From NCBI GenBank assembly GCA_029204225.1, contig CM055092.1, forward strand, positions 24,685,207-24,749,206: a DNA stretch of 64,000 nucleotides. The letters are read 5' to 3'. The first letter of the stretch is position 1. Every line of letters begins with the position of its first letter. Of the stretch, positions 42,301 to 55,070 are shown piece by piece. The position numbers and the translations under genes are program-made. Origin of the DNA: Diphasiastrum complanatum (taxonomy: Eukaryota; Streptophyta; Lycopodiopsida; Lycopodiales; Lycopodiaceae). The notes beneath the pieces are model-generated. The model saw only the letters and a list, made by a program, of their open reading frames with translations. It made no database searches and was not told the DNA's origin.

Positions 42301-43299
42301 ATGTGAATTAATAAAATTGACTTCAATCACTATGTGATCTCTCGCTCTCTCTCTCTCTCAAATAATTGAGGATTTCTTAAACTAATTATCACTTAGCTTT
42401 CATACACAATAGGAGTCATGTAGTGCTAAATATTACTCCTTAAACCTAATGGAATCACCATGCTCAATAATTCTCACCATTTCTCACAATTACCTAGAAT
42501 CGAAGCAAAGAAACACAAACATCACTATTTGAAGAGCATTTGATAACAAGGTATGATTCAGATCCCTATTGATGTTGAGAGCTAACATAAAGTACAGTTT
42601 GCTTTTCTTGCAACAATTTCCTATGAAATCAATCTTCTTGGATCCTTCTTGGATAATAAGAAAGCAAGTTGACTAGTCATATATGGCCTAGAAACATGAT
42701 TACAGTTTAAAGAGGATGGATTGAAGTGGCTAATATTTCAAAAAACAACACTTTTAGGCTAGAAGGGATTTTCAAAATTCTCACCATCTCCAGCTCTTCC
42801 AAGAGAATATTTACACGTGCGAGTAGAAAGGGAAACTTGATTTTTCTAGTGGTTGGAATAACATTCTCAACATCTTCTACTGGTCCAAATAGGTCCCTAT
42901 AAGCATGTTTGCGTTATTCTTGTACTACTACTGCTTTGTTGGATGTAGCTAAAAAAAACAGATGAGTTTTCAGCACATTGTTAAGGAGATGGAAAAAGTT
43001 TGGTCGTATTGGAAACAAACAACGATTGGATTTTAGCAACTATTAATGACATCTTGCTTTCTATTAATCTTGAGATAAAAAGCATAGTGTTGTACGTATC
43101 ATCACTACCTTTAGTGATAGCGGTTCGGTTCACATCATCTGAAGATTTGCTCTGATTGGAGCTCGTAAGCAAAAGCTGTCTACAGAAAATGAGAATCAAA
43201 AACATTTTTAGCAACCACAAAACCATGGAAATTATCTATTCATAACAAGGCCAAATGAAATTTTGAATATTTATCACCACTGCATAATAACATATACAA
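42301..43299 (-). pseudogene. Type II AP2-gene remnant, copy 5 (exons 6-8)
   Basis: On the minus strand exon 6 reads QLLLTSSNQSKSSDDVNR, exon 7 has the type II TAA and VENVIPTTRKIKFPF, and exon 8 lies near 42585-42625. It lies head-to-tail upstream of type I copy 5, the same arrangement as at 51-53 kb. Confidence 0.62.
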
Positions 43300-44330
43300 A
43301 CCACCAGGGTTGACTCACAAAGTATCATGCAACCACAATGCTCATACAGAGAGTCTACCACCATACTCTCGACCAACTAACTCGTCCCCAATCCAACTTG
43401 ACCACAAGTGGACCACATGAGCGACATGGCTCAAACTGAGGAAATCCCACTGCCACCATGAGACTTACATCCTCCATCTAGCTAGGCTGACATCATATCA
43501 GACACTTACAAGTACGAACATGTAAAGCTAACATAAATGAGCAGCTGAAGCTCAACCTGAGGAAATCTTACTGCCACCATAAGATTGCATCCTCACCAGA
43601 TAGATAGCTAGTAGACAATGACAAGTCAATTAGCATAAATGACTACTTTGTTTTACTATAGAAAATTCACAATCACATAAAACACTGACTTAGATCTAAA
43701 CTCCTGGTATCCTGTCATACCAGCACCTGTGCCACTTTGTAGATCCGTTGCTACACCACTAGTCACCAAATCACGTCCTCAATCATGGCTTGCACCTCTA
43801 CCAAGATGCTCTCACGTCCAAGCATATCCAACTGTCCAATAAGTCCTAAAAGCTGATCCCTCGTACTGATGTATATAGCTCTGAGTGAATTCCTCTAGGC
43901 TTATCCCTTATTTCACTGCTTGAGAATCTGCACCATGGAAATTCGAATACCTGTGCCAAGCCTAGACTCCTGCAAATACAGCCAACTGCATGAAAGCTAT
44001 AGATAGCTTATCCACGCCCGTGATGGTAGATGCCTCCCCATCGATGCCAATGTCCAAAATTGGCCCCTTGCTGTAATGCCAACATGTACTCCCAAATGAG
44101 CAAACTATGAAGTCCTCACCATCAGTGTCCCCTGCAGTAGTAGATCACTAGCAAAACACCCATCATAGATTATGCCCTCCAATCACACCTCGTGCGATCT
44201 CCATCGGCTCTCCAACCTAGAGCTGGCTCTCAAAGCTTCACACTTTGTTCATTTGCGTTTGCAGTGTTTTGATTCCATCATGAATCCCACCTGTAATTCA
44301 TGTCCATGCCAATGACTCAAGTCCAGTATG
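43300..44330 (-). repeat. W-Y repeat (reversed)
   Basis: W lies at 43300-43710 and Y at 43711-44330 in minus orientation, without any gypsy insertion. This is one of two places where X, Y and W are contiguous. No gene is seen. Confidence 0.62.
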
Positions 44331-44976
44331 AAATAGCTGCCCCCTGATGATCATCCCATGTCATCCTGTACTGTTATCCCTACCAAGTATTTCAACGCCA
44401 TCTTTGATCACCAAGATTTGGGCCTCTACCCTGTAGTGCCCACCTGTATTTGCCCAAGCTAGCTCCAAGCTGCTACTATGAATGGTTCCAAACCACTCCC
44501 TGAGAATACACTGAGATGTGAACTCCAAAGCCACCATCAAGTCCCTCACATGACGGTGCATGCCAATATCCATCCAAGTGAACCTATGAGATCTTCCATG
44601 GCCCAAACCAATCGATCTACAGCCTGTCATCCTTGGAATTCGCATCTCTGATGCAACACTGATATGGCAAATTGACTTGACTTACCCAAACTGGCAGTTG
44701 AGCTGTATCTCTCTAATGAAAAACCTGATACACTGCTCCACAGCTACAATGACTTGATCAGAGTTGACTTACCGACTGTAAAACCACAAAAATATCAAAC
44801 TCACCACTCACCAAGAGCATCCAAAGTGTGATTATTGACTCGTTCTTCATCCTCTGCATGTCCCACACATAGCTTGTCCAATGCAAGTCCGCTATCTTGG
44901 CCAATGACTTGCAACTGGCACCACCTCGCACTTCCATCACCCGTGATCGCCAATATGTGTGTACCTTCAAGGACTC
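44331..44976 (-). repeat. X repeat, copy 2 (reversed)
   Basis: Homologous to 12023-12640. It abuts copia-B integrase at 'accttcaaggactccacaac'. No gene is seen. Confidence 0.62.
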
Positions 44977-45527
44977 CACAACAGAACGGAGTGGCTAAAA
45001 GGAAGAATAAGACTTTATGTGAAAGTGCTTAAGCTATGATGTTAAGTGCTAATCTTGAAAAACCATTTTGGGATCAAGCTTTGTTGTGTGCCAATTTCTT
45101 GTGCAATAGGTGGTCGAGTGCTATTTTGGATGGAAGGACACCTTTTGAGATGCTATTCAGGAGGGGGCCGAGTGTCAACTTTCTAAGAACGTTTGGATGC
45201 ATATGCTATGTCAACATTACTCTTGACGATAGGACCAAGGAGGATCCATCTTCAAGCAAAGGTATTTTTGTTGGATATAGTGAGGTGAGTAAAGCCTACA
45301 AGGTTTACATTCCTCTTACTAACAAGGTGATTGTTGGTAGAGATGTCATTTTTTATGAGGGGAACATTCCAAAAAAAAATTTAAACATGATTGATGGAAC
45401 TGTGGATGGAACTAACATTCTTGATGTTGATGAAAATGATCCTATTTTTGATGGTGACGATGATGGACCTTCATCAAGCCAAAAGCCAAGAAGAACATCA
45501 AGAGAAAGACAAGTACCTTCAAGGCAA
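44977..45527 (+). pseudogene. Copia-B integrase C-terminal fragment
   Basis: TPQQNGVAKRKNKTLCESA shows AAA (Lys, 44997-44999) where the catalytic Glu should be. After a TAA near 45030 the frame continues MMLSANLEKPFWDQALLCAN, LRTFGCICYVNI, GIFVGYSEVSKAYKVYIP and RRTSRERQVPSR. It ends at 45527 and joins reversed type II AP2 sequence. Confidence 0.85.
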
Positions 45528-45864
45528 TATGCATTTTCAGCACATTGTTAAGGAGATGGAAAAAATTTGGTCGCATTGGAAACAAACAACGATTGGATTT
45601 AGCAACTATTAATGACATCTTGCTTTCTATAAATCTTGAGATAAAAAAGCATAGTGTTGTATGTATCATCACTACCTTTAGTGATAACGATTCGCTTCGC
45701 ATCACCTGAAGATTCGCTCTGATTAGAGCTCCTAAGCAAAAGTTGTCTTTAGAAAAGGAGAATCAAAAGCATTTTTAGCAGCCACATAACCATAAAAATT
45801 ATCTATTCATAACAAGGCCAAAGAAAATTTTGAATATTTATCACCACTGCATAATAACATATAC
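45528..45864 (-). pseudogene. Type II AP2-gene fragment
   Basis: Part of type II exon 6 (SSNQSESSGDAKRIVITK-like, minus strand near 45670-45735) and its flanks lie between copia-B and W. Exons 7-8 are missing. Confidence 0.58.
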
Positions 45865-47079
45865 AAACCACCAAGTTTGACTCACAAAGTGTCATGCAAC
45901 CACAATGCTCATACAGAGAGTCTACCACCATACTCTCGACCAACTGACTCATCCCCAATCCAACTTGACCACAAGTGGACCACATGAGCGACATGGCTCA
46001 AACTGAGGAAATCTCATTGCCACCATGAGACTTACATCCTCCATCTAGCTAGGCTGACATCCTATCAAACACTTACAAGTACGAACCTATAAAGCTGACA
46101 TAAATGAGCAGCTCAGGCTCAACCTGAGGAAATCTCACTGCCACCATAAGATTGCACCCTCACCAGATAGATAGCTAGTAGACAATGACAAGTCAATCAT
46201 CATAAATGACTACTTTGTTTTACCGTAGCAAATGGACAAGCACATAAAACTCCGACTCAGTTCTAAATTTCTGTGACAAGGCCCTCCGATCACACCCTGT
46301 GCGATCTTCATCAACTCTCCAACCTAGAGCTGGCTCTCAAAGCTTCACGCTTTGTCCATTTGCGTTTGTAGTGTTTTGATTCCATCATGAATCCCACCTG
46401 TAAGTCCTGTCCATGCCAATGACTCAAGTCAAGTATGAAATAGCTGCCCCCTGATGATCATCCCATGTCATCCTATAGTGTTATCCCTACTGGGTATTTC
46501 AATGCCATTTCTGATCACAAAGATTTGGGCATCTACCCTGCAATGTCCACCTGTATTCCCCCAAGCTAGCTCCAAGCTGCTCCTGTGAATGGTTCCAAAC
46601 CACTCCCTAAGAATACACTAAGATGTGAACTCAAAAGCCACCATCAAGTCCCTCACATAACGGTGCATGCCAATATCCATCCTAGTGAACGTGTGAGATC
46701 TTCCATGGCCCAAACCAAACGATCTATAGCCTGTCATTGCTGGAATCTGCATCCTTGATGCAATACTGATATGGCAAATTGACTTGACTTACCCAAACTG
46801 GCAGTTGAACTGTATCTCTACGATGACATACCTGATATACTACTCCACAACTACAATGACTTGATCAGAATTGACTTACCGACTGTAAAACCCCAAAATC
46901 ATCACACTCACCACTCACCACTCACCAAGAGCATCCAAATTGTGATTATTGACCCGTTTTTCATCCTTTTGCATGTACCACACATAGCTCGTCCAATGCA
47001 AGTCCGCTATCTTGCCCAATGGCTTCCAACTGGCACCACCTCGCACTTCCATCACCCGTGATCACCGATATGTGTGTAC
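45865..47079 (-). repeat. W-Y-X repeat (reversed, Y truncated)
   Basis: W is at 45865-46274, the start of Y at 46275-46480 (most of Y deleted) and X at 46480-47079. It ends against copia-B integrase at the same place as at 44976. Confidence 0.62.
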
Positions 47080-47781
47080 CTTCAAGGACCCCACAACAAA
47101 ACGGAGTGGCTGAAAGGAAGAATAAGACTTTATGTGAAAGTGCTTAAACTATGATGTTAAGTGCTAATATCGAAAAACCATTTTGGGATCAAACTTTGTT
47201 GTGTGCCAATTTCTTGTGCAATAGGTGGCTGAGTGCTATTTTGGATGGAAGGACACCTTTTGAGATGCTATTCAAGAGGAGGCTGAGTGTCAACTTTCTA
47301 AGAACCTTTGGATGCATATGCTATGTCAATATTACTCTTGATGATAGGACCAAGGATGAACCATATTCAAGAAGTGGTATTTTTGTTGGATATAGTGTGG
47401 TGAGTAAAGCCTACAAGGTTTACATTCCTTCTACTAACAAGGTGATTGTTGGTAGAGATGTCATTTTTTTATGAGGGGAACATTCCAAAAGTTTTTTCAA
47501 ACATGATTGATGGAAGTGTGGATGGAACTAGCATTCTTGATGTTGATAAAAATGATCCTATTTTTTATGGTGATGATGATGGACCTTCATCAAGCCAAAA
47601 GCCAAGGAGAACATCAAGAGAAAGACAAGTACCTTCAAGGCTCACATATGATCAAAAGGGTAAGCAAGTAGTTTCTGGAAATTATGTTGCCTCTTTGGAT
47701 GAGCCTACAAGTGTAGATCAAGCAAGGAAAGAAGAGGAGTGGATCTAAGCAATGGATCTTGAGTATCGAACTCTTATGAAG
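47080..47781 (+). pseudogene. Copia-B2 integrase C-terminal part and linker
   Basis: Encodes NGVAERKNKTLCESA with catalytic Glu kept, a TAA, then MMLSANIEKPFWDQTLLCAN, LRTFGCICYVNI, FVGYSVVSKAYKVYIP, a one-base break near 47467 in a T run, and RRTSRERQVPSRLTYDQKGK. It ends EEEWI, an in-frame TAA, then MDLEYRTLMK. RT should follow here but the cargo begins instead. Confidence 0.85.
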
Positions 47782-48629
47782 AGTGAAAGATCTTTTGGAG
47801 GATCTTCTTGTGTACATGGAGCTATGCAAGTGGGTGGATGTTATCTTGCTGTAAAATCAAGTATTGGATCTGGAAGACAAATTTTTCTCAATGACTTTAA
47901 TGGTCAAGTTGAAGATCAAGAGGTTGATCTCAAAGCGCTTCAACTAGTCAAAAGGTAAGTTGGCAATTTGGAACTAGTCAAGAACATCAAAGGAGAGGTA
48001 ATTGACAAAGGTGTTATGGATCTGATTTTACAGCATATTGAAGACTCAAGTAAGGTAAAGTAGTAGCAAGGAAGTGTTTTTCAAGTTTACTTTACTTTTT
48101 CTATCTCATGTTTGAGCAATTTCATGTGGATGTGTGCAGATTTTCAATATATGGTATAACTAGCTACATTGGTGCGCATTGTTTTGATGTTGGATTTGTA
48201 CTAGAATTCTTGGCTGGTTTTGCTGATGGAAATGAAGCTATTGGAGGTTCATTATGTCACTCATTCATGTCCAAGTCATCAAGGCTTGATGGCATCATAT
48301 GGCAAGATGGAGACGGAGGCTCACTTGTGGAGTATCATGGTGGATACAAGATAATAAAGAGCATAGGAGGAGGAAACATGCAAGCAAAAGTTGATCACTC
48401 ACATTTATTGCTTGTTTGCTGTAATTTTCCCATAGAGTTCAAGGTTGATATCATGGTGGAATCATTTCATTTACATCCTATTTGATTCTTCATGTTCTAG
48501 TCACATTTTTACATGTAAAATTAATGTAAGAAATAGTGAAGCATCCAAGTGGACATTATTCTCTATATCAATTATGGTTGTTTCTATTCTAAGCATTAAA
48601 TAATCACTGAAAGATCTATTCTTGGGAAA
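47782..48629 (+). other. Cargo replacing RT in copia-B2
   Basis: It is closely similar to 4996-5847. The first frame (SERSFGGSSCVHGAMQ...KALQLVKR) runs on from the integrase linker without a break. A second open stretch (48108-48485) encodes MFEQFHVDVCRFSIYG...GGYKIIKSIGGG...VESFHLHPI. No RT or other known domain is visible. Similar length and position in two copies show the replacement happened before the copies separated. Confidence 0.6.
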
Positions 48630-48881
48630 AAGATCATTCTTATGGTGGATCAAAGTTCTATCGTCAAAAACTATGCTAGGAGCAAGCATATTAAGGTGCA
48701 ACAACACTTTATGAGGGAGCAAGTCATTGCAAAGGAGGTGGAGTTTCAACATCTGTCTTCAAGGGAATGTGTAGCTAATATCTTCAGCAAAGCATTGGGA
48801 AAGGACTTGTTCATGAAGCATAGGACTTCACTTGGAGTGCTATCAAACTGTATGCTAAAACTAGTTGAAGAGGGAGTGTGA
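48630..48881 (+). pseudogene. Copia-B2 RNase H C-terminal remnant
   Basis: Reads MVDQSSIVKNYARSKHIKVQ, then HFMREQVIAKEVEFQHL and ANIFSKALGKDLFMKHRTSL. It is the copia polyprotein end, with only the last RNase H motif left. Its TGA stop overlaps the start of the LTR (48877). Confidence 0.82.
48867..48876 (+). other. Polypurine tract of copia-B2
   Basis: GAAGAGGGAG directly precedes the LTR start and is identical to that of copia-B1. Confidence 0.75.
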
Positions 48882-49527
48882 AAGATTCAACTAGTTTCAT
48901 GATATTTGCTATATTTCCATATTTGGCATATTGAGGCCAAAACTTGTTTTAGACTTAGAGATTGACTTTTGAAAGTTCATTAGTCTAAATGTCATTTGAA
49001 TAAACACCTTTTGAAAGTATGGGAAAGCTAGAATGCGAGTTTGAGTAGATTCAAAGTTGAATAATTGGGTATATTGAAACTAGACCCAAAAATAGTAGGT
49101 TTACATTTTGGAGGCAAAGCCAAGTGGCCAAATAGGGTTTGGACCTGCTATAAAACAACGTAACTCGTGGAGAGAGCTATCTTCTCTCTTATCTATCTCA
49201 TTTCATGCTTATACACGGCTCTCTTGGGTTCTACTATTCATTGGTGCACTATCTTGGTGATTGCTTAAAATTCTATGTGGAGAATGGTCAGTTATTGCTA
49301 TTTTTGGTTTCACATGTGTGAAATATAGTAGCTCGCTAGTTTTGCATAGATACAACAACAATACTTTATCATTTCATTCAAGTTTCATTGAGTTCTATTT
49401 GTGTTTGGATCTCATTTTGTGTGTAGATGCTGATTTTTCTACGTTGGTGAGATTGGTGGTGTATTTTCACTTTCTAACCAAAGATCATTTAAGTGGATTG
49501 GATCACAATGATCTGAAATCCTTCACA
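48877..49527 (+). repeat. Copia-B2 3' LTR
   Basis: A 651-bp LTR starts TGTGAAAGATTC and ends CCTTCACA. It has a CTATAAAAC box near 49149 and the R-U5 region with 'ggagagagctatcttctctc'. It matches copia-B1's 3' LTR throughout. Confidence 0.88.
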
Positions 49528-50544
49528 CTTTAGTGAATAGAACAGAGGTTTTCGGGCTTGACTAGACTCAGAATAACAATGTGCCAATCTCTATAAGTAA
49601 CTCTGCCTCTTCTTGAGTGCAAGGATCTTATCACTCCTATCAATAATTTTGCATTGATCAAATTCAAATTTTACCTTATGACCTAAATCTGTAATTCTAC
49701 TTACTGATAACAGATTTGTAGAGAGTTTAGAAACATAAAAGACTTTTAATAGTAATTTGAATTGATCATGCTGGAATCGCAATCTTATAGTACCTTCACC
49801 TTCAATAGTGTGAGTACTATTGTCACCAAGATCAACACATTTCTTCATGCTGTAAGGCATGTAGGAATTGAAGATCTCACGTTGATTGGTCATGTGTTGA
49901 GTTGTTCCATAATAAAAAAACCATGAATCATCCAAAAGTGCGCTTTGATCTTTGGCCATGAATGCTCGTCCACTTCGACCTGGGAGATGATGAAACTGTG
50001 TTTGCTTATTGATCAAGTTGCTTGGCTACATTCTTCGCTTGGAGAATTCGACAATCCTTAATCTCATGGTTATTATGCTTGCAATATCTACAAAATACCT
50101 TCTTCTTTGATTATGGATCTGATGATTGTGCTTGACTTTGAGTCTGTTTCTGATTCGTTGTAGTCTCCTTGGAGCTTTTCTGCTTTTGTCGCTTAGAGCC
50201 TTTGTTGACATACAGAGCCAAAGAGGAGGAAGTAGTCGCAGGGTCTCGACTTCTTCGATTATCTTCTGCAACAACATAGTGATAACTCTAGTAAGAGCTA
50301 AACCTGTGTGTGTCAATATGATCATCACCTAGTTTTCATATATGTAGAAAGCAAGCTTGAAAGCAATGTCATGACTGATCGTCTATGACTGATCCGACAG
50401 CAGCCATCTGTTGCAAGAGATTCTTAATTTGGTTAATGTGTATATGAAGAGAATCACCAGTAGACATTTTGAATGTGAAGAATTTCTTTCATAGATGTAA
50501 CTTACTAGTTATGTCCTTCACATCATATAGTGAGTTCAAAATGT
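49528..50544 (-). pseudogene. Copia-A gag-protease fragment
   Basis: Protease frame 49591-50016: FMAKDQSALLDDSWFFYYGT, then THTIEGEGTIRLRFQHDQFK and LSTNLLSVSRITDLGH. Gag and the zinc-knuckle region follow upstream to 50544, with STGDSLHIHINQIK-type sequence near 50430. DSG is replaced by YYG. It borders copia-B2's LTR at the shared junction. Confidence 0.8.
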
Positions 50545-51135
50545 CCAGGCCATGGTTGAGGACCTGATTTGGTGACCAGTGGTGTAGCAGCGGATCTACA
50601 GCTGGCACATGTGTTGGTACGATAGGATACAACTTATGGGCAGGCCTTGGTCATGTATTAGACGCTTTACAATTTGTGCTGATTTGCTTGAGTGTGTGTG
50701 GGCTTGCATGTTGCCTTGTCATGGGAGTTTAGATCTGAGTCGGAGTTTTATGTGTTGTGCATTCGCTACAGTAAAACAAAGTAGTCATTTATGCTGATTG
50801 ACTTGTCATTGTCTACTAGCTATTTATCAGGTGAGGGTGAAATCTTATGGTGGCAGTAATATTTCCTCAGGTTGAGCCTCAGCTGCGCATTTATGTCAGC
50901 TTTACAAGTTCGTACTTTTAAGTGTCTGATAGGATGTCATCCTAGCTAGATGCAGGATGTAAGTCTCATGGTGGCAGTGGGATTTCCTCAGTTTGAGCCA
51001 TGTCACTCATGTGGTCCACTTGTGGTCAAGTTGGATTGGGGATGAGTCTGTTGGTCGAGAGTATGGTGGTAGACTCTCTGTATGAGCATTGTGGTTGCAT
51101 GATACTTTGTGAGTCAAACCTGGTGGTTTGTATAT
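50545..51135 (+). repeat. Y (end) and W repeat
   Basis: The last part of Y (from 'caggccatggttgaggac') joins copia-A gag and leads into W (about 50730-51135). No gene is seen. Confidence 0.6.
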
Positions 51136-52055
51136 GTTATTATGCAGTGGTGATAAATATTCAAAATTTCCTTTGGCCTTGTTATGAAAAGATAATTTCC
51201 ATGGTTTTGTGGCTGCTAAAAATGTTTTTGATTCTCATTTTCTGTAGACAGCTTTTGCTTACGAGCTCCAATCAGAGCGAATCTTTGGGTGATGCGAAGC
51301 GAATCATTATCACTAAAGGTAGTGATGATACATATAACACTATTCTTTTTATCTCAAGATTTATAGAAATAAAGATGTCATTAATAGTTGCTAAAATTCA
51401 GTCGTTGTTTGTTTCCAATACGACCAAATTTTTTCCATCCCCTTAACAATGTGCTGAAAATTCATATGTTTTCTTAGCTACATCCAACAAAGCGGTAGTA
51501 GTACAAGAATAACGCAAACATGCTTATAACGCCCTATTTGGACTAGTAGAAGATGTTGAGAATGTTATTCCAACCACTAGAAAAATCAAGTTTCCCTTTC
51601 TACTCACACTTGTAAATATTCTCTTGGAAGAGCTGGAGATGGTGAGAATTTTGAAAATCCCTTCTAGCCTAAAAGTATTGATTTTTAAGATATTAGACAC
51701 TTCAATCCATTCCTCCTTAAATTGTAATCATGTTTCTAGGCCATTTATGTCTAGTCAATTTGCTTTCTTATCATCCAAGAAGGATCCAAGAAGATTGATT
51801 TCATATGAAAATGTTGCAGGAAAAGCAAGCTGTACTTTAATAGGTTCTGAATCATACCTTCTAATCAAATGCTCATAGCTCTTCAAATAGTTATGTTTGT
51901 GTTTCTTTGCTTCGATTCTAGGTAATTGTGAGAAATGGTGAGAATTATTGAGCATGGTGATTCCATTAGGTTTCAGGAGTAATATTCAGCACTACATGAC
52001 TCCTATTGTGTATGTAAGCTAAGTGATAATTAATTTAAGAAATCCCAAATTTTTT

Positions 52056-52116
<61 letters not shown>

Positions 52117-52170
52117 AGAGATCACATAATGATTGAAGTCAGTTTTATTAATTCACATTTTAGATACCTG
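51136..52170 (+). pseudogene. Type II AP2-gene remnant, copy 6 (exons 6-8)
   Basis: Exon 6 reads QLLLTSSNQSESLGDAKR, exon 7 has the type II TAA after VVVQE and then VENVIPTTRKIKFPF...LEELEM, and the exon 8 region is near 51825. A GA microsatellite lies at 52058-52113. It lies head-to-tail with type I copy 6. Confidence 0.64.
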
Positions 52171-52947
<777 letters not shown>

Positions 52948-54600
52948 ATGGCAGGGAGGAGTAAGTTTAAAGGTGTTTATCACAGAAAACAAACGGGAAG
53001 ATGGGAACCAAATATCTGGTATGGAAAGAAAATATGTTCCGCCGGATTACATGAATTCTTTGAAAAATTATTATTGTGAGAAATCGGTGATATTTGTAAA
53101 GCTATTTACATGTAAAGTCTCTTAGAACGAAAGTAATCTGTAGCTATGGCCTGAGCAAATTTGATTTATTTTTCATTAGAGCTAGCGTTTTTTATTTTTT
53201 TCACAAAGCTACTTACATATGTTTGAAATGCAACCAGTTTAAATGGTTTTTCATTTTCCAATAACAGGAAAAGAAAAGGCGACAAACGTTTTGGAGCAAT
53301 GGCTAACCCAGGACAGCTGTCCATTGGTACAATTTTTGTGACAATGAATTTATGGATTGATACAACCTCATTAAAAAACAAGACCTCGAGGATGCTCGGA
53401 AATGACTTATTCTTGACGCTAATGAGCGCCACTTTGCTTTGCAGGTGCCTATCATAATGAGATAGTAGCAGCCAACTTTGTTTGAATTGGTGGCGTTTAA
53501 TTGATTCTCAATGACTTACTGGTTTATGAAATTACCATCCTAAATATCGTTCATAACTCCGTTGGTCTGCTAATGTGTTAGAATTATTTTGTGGCTCAAG
53601 GATTATGATAGGGCAACAATTAAACTTGGTCACACCGAGAAACTTAACTTCCCATTAGAAGACTATGAGTCTGAAATGCCACTGGTACGGTTAGAGTTCA
53701 GAGTGTCATCTGCATTTAAAGACAAGTTTACTATATATAGTGGGTTATACAGCTAGGTCACATTATAAAGCGCATTGCTCTCCAAATGTTTGAAGAAGGG
53801 TCTTTTGATTTTAACGTGTGTTTAATCTCCCATATGTGAGAAATCAAAAGTGATAATTTATAGTTCCATGGTGTACATTGGTGACTGCAGTGGGAGAAAT
53901 ACGATGAAGTCAATCATATAGTTCGGTACATGAGTCGGAAAAATTCTTCATGAACATCACCTGAAAAAAAGACTAGTGGTCATGGCAGAAAAAGGTTGGA
54001 AATTTCAAGGCACATATATGTTATTATGCAGTGTTGACAAAGGTAGTGTTGATACGTGCAGTGTTGTGCGTTTCATCTCAAGATTTATAGTAAGCAAAAT
54101 TTCATTAATAGTTGCTCAAATCTAATCATGTATGTTTATTTGAGCTAAATTTCTAGTTGTTTGTTTCCAATTCGAGCAAATTGTTTCCATCTGCTTAACA
54201 ATGTGCTGAAAACTCATATGTTCTCTTAGCAACACCCAACAAAGCAGCAATAGTACAAGAAGAATGCAAACACACTTATAGGGACGTAGATGTTCCAACG
54301 ACCAAAAAAATCAAGTTCACCTTTCTACACGAGCTTGCAAATATTCCCTTGGAAGAGCTGCAGATGGTGAGAATTTTAAAAATTCCTTCTAGCCTAAAAG
54401 TATTGATGCTTAAGATATTAGCCACTTCAATCCATGCTCTTTAAACTGTAATCATGTTTCTAGGCCATATATGTCTAGTCAACTCGTTTTATTATTATCC
54501 AAGGAGGACCGAATATGATTGCTTTCAAATGAAAATGTTGCAGGAAAAGGAAGCTGTACTTCATGTTAGTTCTCAACATCAATATGGTCTAAAGCACTAG
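52948..54600 (+). pseudogene. AP2-domain gene, copy 6 (intact exon 1)
   Basis: Exon 1 (52948-53018, 71 nt) is open: MAGRSKFKGVYHRKQTGRWE, then PNIW at GTATGG. Exon 2 is 53268-53326 (KGDKRFGAMANPGQLSI). Exon 3 (53445-53475) has lost its donor (GCCAG-GT is now GCCAACT). The exon 4 acceptor region is shifted (about 53601), exon 5 (53891 on) has internal deletions, exon 6 is mostly gone, exon 7 (54240-54366) is shortened and exon 8 (54544-54600) is intact. It is the only copy here with an open ATG exon, but splice damage makes a full protein unlikely. Confidence 0.76.
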
Positions 54601-55037
54601 GAACTTACATTCAATAGACTATACAAAACATTACTGGTTTAAATTAAATGTACTACATGCCTACTTTGAAAATGTTGGATTTTTTTAGAAGCTTGGGAAA
54701 TCATACCTTGTTATCAAATGCTCATAGCTCTTCAAATAGTTATATTTCTGTGATTTTGCTTCAATGCTAGGTAATTGTGAAAAATGGTATTGAGCATGGT
54801 GATTCCATTAGGTTCAAGGAGTAATATTTAGCACTTAGCAGACATGACTCCTATCATGCATGTATGCTAACAAATTAGTCTAAGAAACTCCAAATTATTT
54901 GAGAGAGAGAGAGAGAGAGAGAGATCCACATAATGAGCGAAGTAAATTTATTTGTTGACATTTTAGATACCTTTGATTCAGTTGATACACACACACACAT
55001 ACACTAATAATTATATAAAAATATATAAACACAGAAG

Positions 55038-55070
<33 letters not shown>

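Larger units (their letters stand above)
47080..49527 (+). mobile_element. Copia-B2: 3' part of a second RT-less copia-B element
   Basis: It runs from the integrase Glu region through the integrase linker, the cargo and the RNase H end to a complete 3' LTR. The arrangement is the same as in copia-B1. The 5' half is replaced by the X repeat. After the LTR it joins reversed copia-A at the same junction base as copia-B1. Confidence 0.88.
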
